From NCBI RefSeq assembly GCF_963678975.1, contig NC_089275.1, forward strand, positions 49,375,883-49,439,882: a stretch of DNA of 64,000 nucleotides. The letters run 5' to 3'. Origin of the DNA: Dysidea avara. Taxonomy: Eukaryota > Porifera > Demospongiae > Dictyoceratida > Dysideidae. The translations under genes were made by a program, and so were the position numbers. Below are positions 25,201-35,734 of the stretch, piece by piece. The stretch's first letter is position 1. Every line of letters begins with the position of its first letter. A model generated the notes under the pieces. It made no database searches. It saw only the letters and a program-made list of their open reading frames with translations, and was not told the DNA's origin.

Positions 25201-28200
25201 ATTGCAGAATAATCTGGACTAATCTTGGCAGGGGCATGTATTAAAATATTTGTGGGTGCCTTATAGTCTGAGCTGTGAATAGAGGCCACACCACCATGGG
25301 TAACCAAGCATAGCCAATAATCTTAAGACTGTCGCCAGTAGTTAAGTTGAAAGTGGTTCCTCAAATATAAATAGCTACACTTAGTTGTATCGGTATATCG
25401 GATCGGTATCGTATCGGTTTCAAAATGATTAATCTCATAATTATCGGATCGGTATCGGATCAGTTTAATTTTCTTATATCGGTACACCTCTAATAAAAAT
25501 TTAACTCAAGATAGAATTTGGCAGATAATATTTTGGTGAATGCTGCATCCATTCTGTTTAGTTGGCTAAAAATTGGACAAGAATATTTTGGCAAAACCAA
25601 ATTTACCAAAATTTTCACAAAAACTTTGCATCGTACGGTATACAGAGTTTGTTCAATTGCCCTAATAGAGCATACACTTGTGGTTGACTTGATACAATAC
25701 CCTAATTGAACAGTCATTTTATTGTCCAGTTTGTAAGATTGACCCTCCACATGTACACAAAGTACACTGGAACGTGAGACTATGTACCACTTGGTGTTGA
25801 GATAAATGAAAAGGTTTACCTTTGAAACTTTGTGGAAATTGATGTGGAAAAAGAGAACTAAAGAATAAGTACTCTAACAGAACAATCATTCTATATTAAT
25901 AACAGGGCCTTATTTGGAATTTCAACATTAGAACGGACAACTGAGGGAGTTTCACTGTAAAGGATACAGAAGAAATGCAAACACAAAACACTACATATAG
26001 TGTGATGACTAACGTATACGTAGGTTATAGTAGAATCTCAGTGATGGGAACACAAAACAAAACAATAACAAGGGCTAACATACTGGGGGGTAACATACCT
26101 CTGACAAATAAGTCTTTGAAATACAAATAACTCCGTCAAGTAGTCCCCATAGTAACCGTGCACACACTGCCCACACAAAATTCTCACTGAAGCCAAATAA
26201 GGTAAAACTGATGATTGTTCCAATAATACTTAACAGCATTGCTGGCCTGTGGGGGAATACCCTATCATAGTTGATCACATGATCCACCAGTCATACCTAC
26301 GACCAATGATATCAGCCAACCATCCCCACTATAATGGATCACATGATCATACCCACATAATAATAATATTACTACTCACCATTAGACTACCAGCAAAACT
26401 ACCAATATAGTAAGCACTACCAAGAAATCCTGCCTTCTTACCAATCTCAGTACGATCAAGATGAGGAAAGAAATCACTGATCATGAACGGTAGGAATGGG
26501 AAGATTAGGAGCACCCCTAAAATAACTTATAGTTAACTTAACACAATTATAGCCACTCTTCAATAAACAAGTACAAAAGTTAGGAGTTCAAGTAGGGATC
26601 ATATATATGAAACAAGGGAAGTCATCTACGCCTGCTAAATGGACATTTTTACTCCCTACTTCAGTATATACCCATGACTGAATTAGAGATTAAATGTCCA
26701 CTAGTATATCTATAGGTATAGGCAACCTCTCTTGTTTCATAACTTTTTTCTATGATCCCTAATCAAACTTGACATTATTATGACTGGTGAATCAGCACAT
26801 ACCGCATCAAAAGAATGTTTGTCACACTTAATACTTTTGTTTGAACACGCACCCATTACTAATAAGTGAAGTGTCCATTATACTTCCCTTTCAGCTATGT
26901 TTATCCTAGGGCCCAAACGAACTTGGATTGTCAGGGTTCGAACATTCATCAACTAAAGTTCACGAATCTTTCGAACTTTTAAATGGAGCTGATTCCTGTT
27001 TATAAATTATAAATCACAGCATATTAAATGTTAAATGCATCTCACAAGTTTGCAACACACACATGCAGTTGTACTAACTCAACAGTTTTACTGAGAAAAC
27101 TTGAAATTGAATACCACAAGTAAAAATGTTTGTGATTACTAGGTTTTAAATACATTTTACTACTGCTATACAGTTGAGACAAGTGATGGCACCACATAGA
27201 AACCTTAGAACCTCATAGAGGCATGGCCTGTGACCACCACTAAACCATCAACACATAACTTAATTAAATGCCTAATACCATATGTCTGGCCTCCCCCACA
27301 TCATTATGCAACAGAGCAAAATGGATAGCGCTTAACTGTATCACTATCTAATTAGTAACTATAGTTCGAACTGTTCAACCCACATTCGAATGTTCGTTCG
27401 AACGAACCTTCGAATTCACCTAAGTTAGTTTGGGCCCTAGTTTATCCTGTTACACAACATGTTCAGCCTGTTATACAGCATGTTCAGCCTGTCACACAAC
27501 ATGTTCAGCCTGTTATACAGCATGTTCAGCCTGTTATACAACATGTTCAGCCTGTCACACAACATGTTCAGCCTGTTGTTCAGCCTGTCACACAACATGT
27601 TCAGCCTGTTATACAGCATGTTCAGCCTGTCACACAACATGTTCAGCCTGTTATACAGCATGTTCAGCCTGTTACACCTTATCAGTTAGTAAGTCAAGTC
27701 ACTAGGTCTAAGTCCTTGAAATTAGGTTAGGTAATCCTAAGGCTGCAGCACATGTTGCTGTCAGACCTTCAGTGCTGGTCACTGTAAAGTGCTAATAATA
27801 AGGCCACTACAATGAGATTACTTGTTTCTCATCAGCTTCTCATAGAATCACACATGCGGGCGGGAGGGTTATCTCATTATTTTTTAAGTCATATAAATTG
27901 CAGAAGTTTAATGTAGCTACTACTATAGCTACACTAGAGAATCTATGACAAAACCAATAATAATGGTCTACCTTTTTATTATAGAATTTTAGGTGTTTGG
28001 CGTGCAGTTCAGAATTCAAATATACTTCAGCTTCTTCACCACAGTAATAACAAGGCTTTCTAAATCAGAGAGTCCTTTAAGAGAACTCCACAGTAGTTAG
28101 TACCTTCACCATGCAGCCTTGGGGTGGCATATCTTCAGCAGCAGCAGCAAGCAGAAGCTGCCGATGCCGTGTTAGCTAGCATCTGCAGGCTGATTAGTCT

Positions 28201-31200
28201 ATTATGGGAGGGGCTGCTGCAGGCTTGTAACAAAAGAAACACTAGAGCTACTATGACTCTTAGAGATGATTAGACATAGGGTAGGTCACGGTACTAATGC
28301 TAATATTCTCATATAGCACTCACTGATGGTGCCTCAGTGGTTGTTGATGCTCTAGAAAGCATTGGAACCAGCACAGTAGTGAACAAACTCATGAGTAATG
28401 TCTGAATCTGCAATAATGAGTTCACATGTACACAAGAAAATTTGATGCGGGCGGTTGATGAGAAACAAGTTATCTCATTGTAGTAGCCTAAATAATAAAT
28501 AAATAATTATACAGCATGTTCAGCCTGTTATACAGCATTACAAATGAAGAACACATTTTGAGAAGTACCTCTAGCTGTAATCAACCCAGAAATACGGGTA
28601 GTTGGAAAAGGCGGATACGGTCGGACGTGGACACGGACGCGGACACGGACACAGACATTTTCAAAAAGGACTTTTACATTTATATAACAGTTATTTTTCA
28701 TACCTAACGCTGTTTTTACAGTAGTCTTCGCCTCCAGACCCAGGCGTCGATCTTTTCATAGCGCTTATCCATTTATAAGCGCACGTGCGAAGGATAGACT
28801 AGCACTCTAAAGACCATTATAGTGTTGTATACGTGCTCTAGAAATCTAATTCAGAGTCACAGAGATTAATCTAGCATGTCCCAATTTAATCTCGTAGGCC
28901 AGGTCCTTGAAATCCTCAACACTTGGTATAAGCGCCTGCGCCTTATACTAAAAGGCGTAAGACTGTGGATTGGCCTGCTAAGCTAAGTTGCATGGGGCAT
29001 ACAAGCTAATCTCTACAACTATATAACTCTGTATTAGACTTTAGAACATGTGTACAGAACGTGTTCTAAAGTCTAATACAGACTTTAGAACATGTGTACA
29101 GAACGTGTTCCAGAACGTTTAGATGAAGCCAAACAACAGTTTGCTGGCACGGGAGTGAGCATCACTGTAGAGGGCAAACGTCATCTTGGAGCTGCTCTTG
29201 GTTCCCGCGCCTTTACTGAGGCATACATTACTGAGAAAGTCGAGTCATGGTCCCGTTGTGTTCGCCGGCTGGTTAATATTGCAAAAACTCACCCTCATGC
29301 TGCGTATGCTGCATTTACGCATGGCTTGTGTAGCAAGTGGACCTATTTTGTGCGTACCATCCCAGCAATCTCCTCCCTTCTCGAACCACTGGAAGACATC
29401 ATCTCTCTTCAACTTTTTCCCGCACTGACTGGGAGATCTATTAGTGATGTGGAGAGGGCTCTTTTTTCCTTACCTGTTAGACTGGGTGGTCTTGGTATCT
29501 GTGATCCCAAATCTCATTCTGATGCTGAGTTTGATTCTTCTGTGAAGATTACCTCTGCGCTTGTTGCTTTGATTGTTCAGCAGGAGCTAACATTTAGCAT
29601 TGACACCTTGGAGGCCCAACGCTCGGCTAAGTGTGAAGTTGTGCGAATGAAGCATCGAGCGCATGATGAGGTCGCTGCCACTTTGTGTCAATCATTACCA
29701 GTTGGTCTGCAGAGGATTGTGGCACTGTCTAGCGAGAAAGGGGCCTCCTCTTGGCTTTCCGCTTTGCCTGTAGAGGAGTTGCTTTGCATAAGGGTGCCTT
29801 CCGTGATGCTCTCTGCTTACGCTATGGGTGGCTCCCATCTGGATTGCCAACCCAGTGTGTTTGCGGTCAAGGATTCTCTGTGGACCACTCCATGAACTGT
29901 CCTACAGGTGGCTACCCCACTCTTCGGCACAACGAACTTAGGGATTTTACTGCTGCCATCCTGTCAGAAGTTTGTACTGATGTGTGTGTTGAGCCCCCTT
30001 TACAGTCTCTCTCTGGTGAAACACTCACATACGCTACTGCAAATCGTGAGGATGGAGCACGATTGGATGTTTCAGCTGTTGGGTTCTGGGGTGGTCACCA
30101 CCAACGGGCTTTCTTTGATGTTAAGGTGTTTAATCCAACTGCTTCGTCATACCGTGCTACACCAGTGGCTTCATTGTATCGGAGATTTGAAAAGGAGAAA
30201 CGTAGGAAATATGAGCAGAGGATTAGGGAGGTTGAGATGGGTTCATTTACCCCATTAGTCTTTTCAACGTTTGGTGGAATCAGTGGATGTACCAGCATCT
30301 TTTACAAACGTCTAGCCTACTTACTGTCCCTGAAGAGAGAAGTTCCCTACAGCAGCGTGATGTCTTGGCTACGTTGTCACATCAGCTTCTCGTTGCTCCG
30401 CTCAGCGATTGCGTGCCTTAGGGGGGCGCGCTCCCACAGTGGTTGTCCCATCAGCCATAGGGCACTTGACCTTGTACTATCAGAGGGTCGGGTGCCTTCC
30501 CCCTAATTATTTAAATTGCTCCCTTTAATCTCAGTCCAATTTTTGTCTAGCACTTCAACACCTAGTGCTAGGGGTGGTGGCAAGGGGTGCTGGTTACCCC
30601 GGGAAAAAAAAAATTATAAAAAAATAAATAAAATAATAATAAAATAAAAAAAGAACATGTGTACAACACCATTATGGTCTTTGCCTTGCTGTGGAGTGCT
30701 GGTCTAGTCCTTCGCACGTGCGCTTATAAATGGATAAGCGCTATGAAAGGATAGACGCCTGGGTCTCGAAGCGAAGACTGCTGTAAAAACAGCATTAGGT
30801 ATGAAAAATAACTTACATAAATGTAAAAGCATATACTGCATAAATGTAAAAGTGCTTTTTGAAAATGTCCGTGTCCGCATCCGAGTCCGTGTCCGACCGT
30901 ATCCGCCTTTTCCAACTACCCCAGAAATACAGACAATTTTAAATTACAAACAAAAGGAAGCCATCATGTGCTATTACCACAATGACTCCTTGTGCAGTCA
31001 GCAAGAATTTGTGGGACACAAAGGAGGACAAAAGTTCATGGTATTATAATAATACAGTACAGTGATTAGGATCTTGAAGGTTTTGGCTTACTGCCTAAAA
31101 CATCACCCAAGAAACAGCTCAGCAGTATTTGGTGAGGAAAAACCAAACCCAAACATTCCTTTAAAGTAACTCCAAACACTTTCCACAGAAACTTAAAAAT

Positions 31201-34200
31201 TTATTCAAATGAACTTTCTACTAACTGCTTGACTGACTGAATAATTAATACTATGGGCTTGACTTCTTCACTGTTCAATAATATTGAGACATGCCTTTTC
31301 ACCCACAGCAGCAGCAGCACAATTTATACACAATTGTAAGCATCTCAATAAAGCTCTATAGTTTTCTACCCACATGTGAGTCCCACCAAATATACTAGCT
31401 GGAAAATTTGGTAGGAAGAAACTTCAATGAATTTGACACAATAGGATTTTTGCAAGAAAAAAGTTTGGCAAATTTGGCAAGAATACCAGGCAATACAGAT
31501 TTGTATTGGACAAAGGATTTAGTTGATATTAGTGAAACATCACTCACTTGCCAAACACCACTCACTTGCCAAACACCACTCACTTGCCAAACACCACTCA
31601 CTTGCCAAATTTGCCAAATTTTCTTCCCATCAAACTTTCCAGCTATACAGTAGGCCACAAGCTCCACCCAGCCACATATAAGCCACCCCTACTCACCGTA
31701 CTGATCAGCAAACAACACCAGACACACCACAGCCAGCTACACAATAACAATTGATAATACACCACTGTGAGGACAGCACCACCAAATGAACAATACACAC
31801 AATATATAGTACCAAGAGTTCATAATATTTGTATGGAAACTCTTGTAATAGTACCACACAAAGTTACCACATTCATTAAAGCTCAATTGCATGCACCTTC
31901 ATCCATTCTGATCCAAAATGGTTACGAGTGCCAATAAAAATTAGTAATTTAGGGACCATAGAAAAAAAAGTTGTGAAACAAGGGAGGTCGCCGATACCTG
32001 AAGATGGTTTGTTTACTTTTTGTAACATAATTATGACTGGTAAACACATGCATACTACATCAAAAGGAAGAGTGGTGCCACAATTGATGTTTTCATTTGA
32101 ACATGTTCCCCAACAATCAATCACTGAAAATGCCAAGCGGCTACTTATCAGCTTCGACCTATTACCCAGCATTACAATGAAGAATACTATGAGAAACACT
32201 TCTGTAATCAATCCAGTCACTACGGAAAATACAGAAGATTCCCATTACAAATGTAGGGAAGTCATCAATACCTGGAACTGACAGTGAAGAGAAACAGGAC
32301 ACAAATAGGACAGAGCTACTGTAAGTCCATTGTATGTATTCCAGTATGCCAAAAGGCACAAGTCAGGCTGAAGGGACATTAAACAGTGAAGCCTGTAGCC
32401 TTAGCCATTATTGAGTTACACATGTACAGCATCATAAGACAGAAAGTCAGTCAGGAAAGTAGAAAATTCAAATAATAAATTTCGTAGCAAACTATTGGAA
32501 GCATTTCAGGTCATACTGAAGTCACTTTTTGGCTTGTAACCAGTACTGCCAAGGAGCCATGAATGTCTGGTTGCTGGCCAATGCTTTTTTTTTCGTGAGA
32601 AAGTACACCCTTCATGATCCCTAATATACAGTTACTACTGACACAGGCCATCCACAACTTACCATCACTACTACCACACATTATGTAGCATATGACAATT
32701 TCAATAATGGAGGGAACCATATAGTTACAGGACATCAACTCTTAAAAAGGACATTCATACAATTAGAAATTATTACAGCAGTGATGAGCACAAATGAAAT
32801 GGCCAGTACTAGTACCAGTAAAGACTACAATTGCTTCTGATGCAATACAATAAAGTAATAGCCCAAATCATAGGACTATAGAGATGAGCATGTATAGTGT
32901 CCTCACATTGACACTGATCAAATTGACAATCTACCTAACTGAATGTATCAGCTCATAGCAAACAACTCCATACTTGGAGAACAGTACAAACATGAATAAT
33001 CCTAGAAATGTGTCATACGAGTCACTGCCATCCAGATCATTGGTTTACTTTTTATTGCATCAGTACTTGTCAAATTTAGGTGCAGTTTTTACCACAAATT
33101 GAGCTCCATGTTGAATTGTGACAGTGAGGCAACTGAGTCAGCTGTCTAGATGTAAATTATGAAAACGACTTTCAATGAAAAGAATTAGCCACTACAAAAG
33201 ATCAAGATACCAGACTGTTGTAGGAATAGACTACAAGGCACACCATGGGTGTAGCAGGAAAGTAGTAGACTACAAGACACACCTGACTGTTCTATTAGAG
33301 TATAATTGCCTTACAGAATTTAGTAACAATGGAAATAGTGATTGTGGGATATAGAATTTTTGACCAGCACTGGTAACCAAACATATATACATTTTATTAT
33401 TAATGGTGTTCTGCGATACAGTGCATTTTGTATATCGCGTATCACCATCAATAAACTGTTCGATACAATACTGTATCACGATACTATAATAATAAAGTGG
33501 TCATGGCTAGTTATAACTGGCGTATTAGCTAATATTGTAACAATATCCAATTTATCTGTGCCTTAAAGAACCAACACTGATTCTACATTCACTGTGTATA
33601 CAATTTCTTTATTCAGTGAATGCTGCTAAACTACAGTAATAATTATACTGATCATGATGTGACAAATAGCTAGTGTGTTCCTGGTATGATTTTTAGTATG
33701 GAAAACAGAGTTGTTGTTAAAAGTACATCTCTACCTGGATACCTGCCTCTATTACACCACCCAGACAATTAGCTACCACAAAAAATTTATTTTAATACAT
33801 GCTCCCACAAAGGCTTGTCCAGATTTCTCCGCATTTTGGTGAGTTGTCAAGATGGCTAGTATATACAGCAGATGTTCACTGCTAGTTCTTTATACTTAAA
33901 GTGTAACAGCTACTGTTTTTAGAAGACGTGGGTAAGAATATTTTAGCCATAACACAGTAACAGCAGCACTTATAAATGCGTATTTGTATGGCTTCTCGTA
34001 ACGTTGCATTATATAGCACAGGTAGGCTTTCTATTCAAGTATTTAGATCACTGTTGCAGTAATAGACCCTGTTCTACTAGAAAACTTCGGTATATCGATA
34101 TTTCCTAAGTACAGTATCGTATCGTGATACTTATTTGCCGTATCGATATTTATTGCAGATCCCTAATTACTAATACATCCAAAAGTAAACTTTCAAATAG

Positions 34201-35734
34201 ATTATATTGAAAGGGATCAAAATTAATCAACATGCTGTAACGTATGCAAGTTCTAAAACCATCATCAACCATGCAAACTTGTCAATACTGACTATCCTAC
34301 TTGTGGATGTCAGCATTGAACCAGCCCTTAGAAGACTCGCTATGATGAACTTTGTACCAATACTGAAGCATATGATCCCCAACAGTGAAACAACAGAGCC
34401 TACAACATAACCATAACAAACATTGACTACAATCCATTACACAGTAATAGCAGTTGGACCCCATACCCTTCCAATACTCAAATGTGGGTGGAAGGCTTTT
34501 CATTAATGCTCACATGACTCAGAATGCAATCTCTTGGTCTGTTAGGCCATTTCAACATTGATTGTTTCATGGGTGAAACTCTCAAGAGTAGGGTAGGTAG
34601 GTCAGCATATAATTAAACAGAAATGATATATGAGCTCAAAAATAACAAAACACATGTGATCTTGATGAAATGGCAACTCATTTGCTATCAATGTTTCTGA
34701 GCAGTTAGGTATTTGCAGGTAAACAGTAGTTATGCACCTAAACTCCACCCCTATGGTGCCCATAAACCTACTGGGAATTTCACAGCTATACCTTGCTCTA
34801 CCCCTGGGGCTTTTGACAGTGGTAGTTTGCTGAACCATTTTAAGGCCAACATTTGTTAATACCTTGTTTCCTGTCACCCGCCCGTGTTATTTGTGTGCCT
34901 CCAGCATTGGTCTATGAAGTTAGCATATCTCAGCACACAAATATGATTGTTTATTGCAGTTTCACAAGCAAAGCCCACCATTTTGAAGGTTGGTTGACCC
35001 TACAGATGGTTCATTTCTCTTCACTGAGGTAGCCAGCTGATGCTTGTTTTTGCAGTGTTTTGATTTTCAAAACATACTAAAAATTTTAGTTATGATTAAC
35101 CACCTGCCCACATTAGTTGAATGTTCAAGAAACAAGAATTTATAAATGTTGGCTGAATAGGTAAATCAAATCCCCTATAGAAACCCCTTTTTCGAGGTGG
35201 TGCCTTACTGGGGTTTTGACAAGCTTATTAGCCCCAGTGCTGGGGAATTTGGTAGTAGACTTTGTCAAATCCCCTGTATTGCCCCACCCCTATCCGGGGG
35301 TGGGGCATGACATTGATAGCTAGCTAGTGCATTACATGCATTGGAAGACCTATGAGTTTCTAGTGGTATTTTAGCTTCATTTCCACTTATGAAATCTACG
35401 AAAAAGGCGGGTAGGTAGGGCCAAACAACTAGTCTAGCATAACCTTAATTACCACAGATCTGCTTGCATGCGCTATTAAACGTTGCATAATTCCACCAGC
35501 GCGTGATCCAAAGCTTCTATGAAGCAGCAATAAGGTTTATGTACCTAATCGATACTGCTGCAGTGAGTGACACGCGAAAAACTGCAGCACTTTATCTCGA
35601 CCTGAAATTTAGCACGTGACATAGGTCTACCTCACTTTTCCCTTGGGCAATGGGGTAGGTTTGGAAATCTGCTCATCCCGTTTATCCGGTACACCCATCT
35701 CCTCTATCTTGTCCGTATCACTAGCAATCGCCAT
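13290..35734 (-). CDS. MFS gene 2: complete ZIFL/TetA-like transporter (14 exons, 612 aa)
   Basis: Predicted multi-pass transporter, substrate unknown. Exons in transcript order: 35636-35734, 31697-31736, 26380-26516, 26297-26328, 26099-26246, 22381-22452, 22190-22322, 20171-20333, 19282-19426, 19127-19237, 18409-18878, 18311-18359, 17304-17412, 13290-13420. They sum to 1839 nt with no internal stop. Residues 1-33 are the cytosolic N-terminus (ends PLPKGK), 34-92 TM1-2, 93-103 motif A (WGWLADIIGRR), 103-152 TM3-4 (ends KTYLSE), 153-221 TM5-6, 221-275 an acidic/lysine linker starting LFLEETLKKKK (compare plant PETLH), 275-360 TM7-8, 361-533 TM9, large glycosylated loop and TM10, 534-570 TM11 (PATRGTVNGIGQSL), 570-612 TM12. 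A TAGC insertion ends the protein about ten residues earlier than in gene 3. Introns contain many transposons. Confidence 0.87.
15037..16362. mobile_element. 1.3-kb TIR element nested in the preceding element
   Basis: The left ~110 bp (ggctaagtagaattctagga... to the atgtcaatatatagg region) is repeated in inverse at about 16280-16362. Flanking sequences aacaaatg (15029-15036) and aacaaagg (16363-16370) look like an 8-bp target duplication with one or two changes. The interior holds the truncated LINE at 15412-15695. A related end is seen near 14411-14520. Confidence 0.7.
15412..15695 (+). mobile_element. Second, more severely 5'-truncated copy of the same non-LTR retrotransposon
   Basis: The peptide LRCRLCFSLLRSAIMCLRG matches LRCHISFSLLRSAIACLRG at the C-terminus of the copy at 29101-30651. 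The 3' untranslated part also matches (cagtgctgggggtggtggca) and ends in an A-rich run at about 15681-15693. It lies inside another transposon at 15037-16362. Confidence 0.75.
18360..18408 (-). other. 49-nt micro-intron in the TM10 coding region of MFS gene 2
   Basis: On the minus strand this begins gtgtgtctttag and ends gttaacag. Without removing it, translation stops just after GRCVFSNSQ. Splicing it joins ATTGGAAG to GTTAAGTG and restores the TM10 frame (IGRLSAFTSISVIVGNSAL). The equivalents in genes 3 (42643-42694, 52 nt) and 4 (51163-51210, 48 nt) share both borders but differ in length by amounts not divisible by three, as an intron would. Confidence 0.85.
20572..20805. repeat. Chain of five consecutive hairpins built on gaatggcaaat
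   Basis: Five inverted repeats follow each other: 20572-20610 (13-bp arms), 20615-20655 (13-bp arms gaatggcaaatgg), 20659-20716 (14-bp outer arms plus a 9-bp inner stem), 20721-20753 (10-bp arms) and 20760-20805 (about 22-bp arms with one unpaired base). Three of them share the arm gaatggcaaa. It lies in the intron between the TM6 and linker exons of MFS gene 2. Confidence 0.8.
21405..22041. repeat. Dispersed repeat with hAT-like right end
   Basis: Part of this region (ctgaagcatcccc, actttactatgtactagct, ttatatttcaggg) matches 52440-52680. The right end, reading gatccgcccctg after a gcatgcccccagaca box, resembles a hAT-like terminus seen also near 36590-36662. Left boundary uncertain. Confidence 0.45.
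23896..24417. mobile_element. MITE with atcaacgttgaaaccgggtc termini and cccggatga sub-repeats
   Basis: The termini atcaacgttgaaaccgggtc and its inverse at 24398-24417 bracket a 522-bp element. Tandem gacccggatgacccgga units near both ends extend the inverted repeat. Located in the intron between exons 5 and 6 of MFS gene 2. Confidence 0.7.
24817..25493. mobile_element. MITE with tagaggtgtaccgata termini
   Basis: Starts tagaggtgtaccgata and ends tatcggtacacctcta. Both arms carry further tatcgg/ccgata modules in opposite orientation. The interior is non-coding. Same intron as the previous element. Confidence 0.75.
26907..27439. mobile_element. MITE with tagggcccaaac termini and 8-bp target duplication
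   Basis: The ends tagggcccaaac and gtttgggcccta are exact inverses. The 8-bp direct repeat gtttatcc flanks it (26899-26906, 27440-27447), consistent with a hAT-like mechanism. It landed in the 21-bp-VNTR repeat family, immediately before the array at 27449. Confidence 0.82.
27449..27680. repeat. 21-bp VNTR (about 11 units, higher-order pattern)
   Basis: Units of catgttcagcctgt followed by tacacaa, tatacag or cacacaa variants. The variants tend to alternate, suggesting a 42-bp higher-order period. One shortened unit occurs near 27570. Residual units occur at 28515-28545 beyond an inserted element. Confidence 0.8.
27800..28492. mobile_element. 0.7-kb TIR element
   Basis: Left aggccactacaatgagatta and right aacttgtttctcatca-type sequence are inverses over about 35 bp (27800-27836 against 28457-28492). 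It splits the VNTR-family repeat between 27680 and 28510. Confidence 0.65.
28596..30921. mobile_element. Mutator-like (MULE-type) element with long TIRs, carrying a nested LINE
   Basis: About 230-240 bp at 28596-28835 is repeated in inverse at 30680-30921. The termini read gggtagttggaaaaggcgga. The 9-bp direct repeat cagaaatac flanks it (28587-28595 and 30922-30930). Long terminal inverted repeats plus a 9-bp target duplication are the classic Mutator signature. No Mutator transposase is present; the interior is mostly a LINE insertion. It sits in the intron between exons 2 and 3 of MFS gene 2, inside a repeat of the 21-bp-VNTR family, which resumes on its far side. Confidence 0.75.
29101..30651 (+). 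mobile_element. 5'-truncated non-LTR retrotransposon: RT thumb, CCHC knuckle and PD-(D/E)XK-like nuclease
   Basis: Two overlapping frames (29092-29895 and 29751-30506) form one protein broken by a frameshift near 29780. The first part resembles the region after the RT catalytic core (GKRHLGAALGSRAF, AAYAAFTHGLCSKWTYFVRT, LPVRLGGLGICDP). The second has a knuckle CVCGQGFSVDHSMNC (C-x-C-x7-H-x3-C), then a nuclease-like stretch ARLDVSAVGFWG...FFDVKVFNP with D...DxK spacing, as in R2/NeSL-type elements. An A-rich tail (30604-30651) ends it. A 14-bp repeat agaacatgtgtaca flanks it (29087-29100, 30652-30665). There is no RT catalytic core, so the copy is 5'-truncated and inactive. Exact clade uncertain. 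Confidence 0.72.
31395..31648. mobile_element. MITE with agctggaaaatttgg ends and an 18-bp tandem
   Basis: The ends ctagctggaaaatttggtag and its approximate inverse (31625-31648) bracket a 254-bp element. The unit actcacttgccaaacacc repeats about four times (31540-31612). It ends about 50 bp from the TM1 exon of MFS gene 2. Confidence 0.6.
35636..35734 (-). CDS. First coding exon of MFS gene 2
   Basis: Thirty-three codons from the ATG at 35734, ending in phase 0 at PTPLPKGK with donor gtgaggta. The residues are acidic and hydrophilic (SDTDKIEEMG), as expected for a cytosolic tail. The 3.9-kb intron to the TM1 exon (31697-31736) has filled with repeats, which hides the link; it is supported by the matching first exons of genes 1 and 3. 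Confidence 0.78.

Noticed and set aside
33390..34150. Scattered tatcgatatt/cgatac motifs suggesting another MITE of the 54621 type
   Set aside because: No consistent inverted termini could be matched at both ends.
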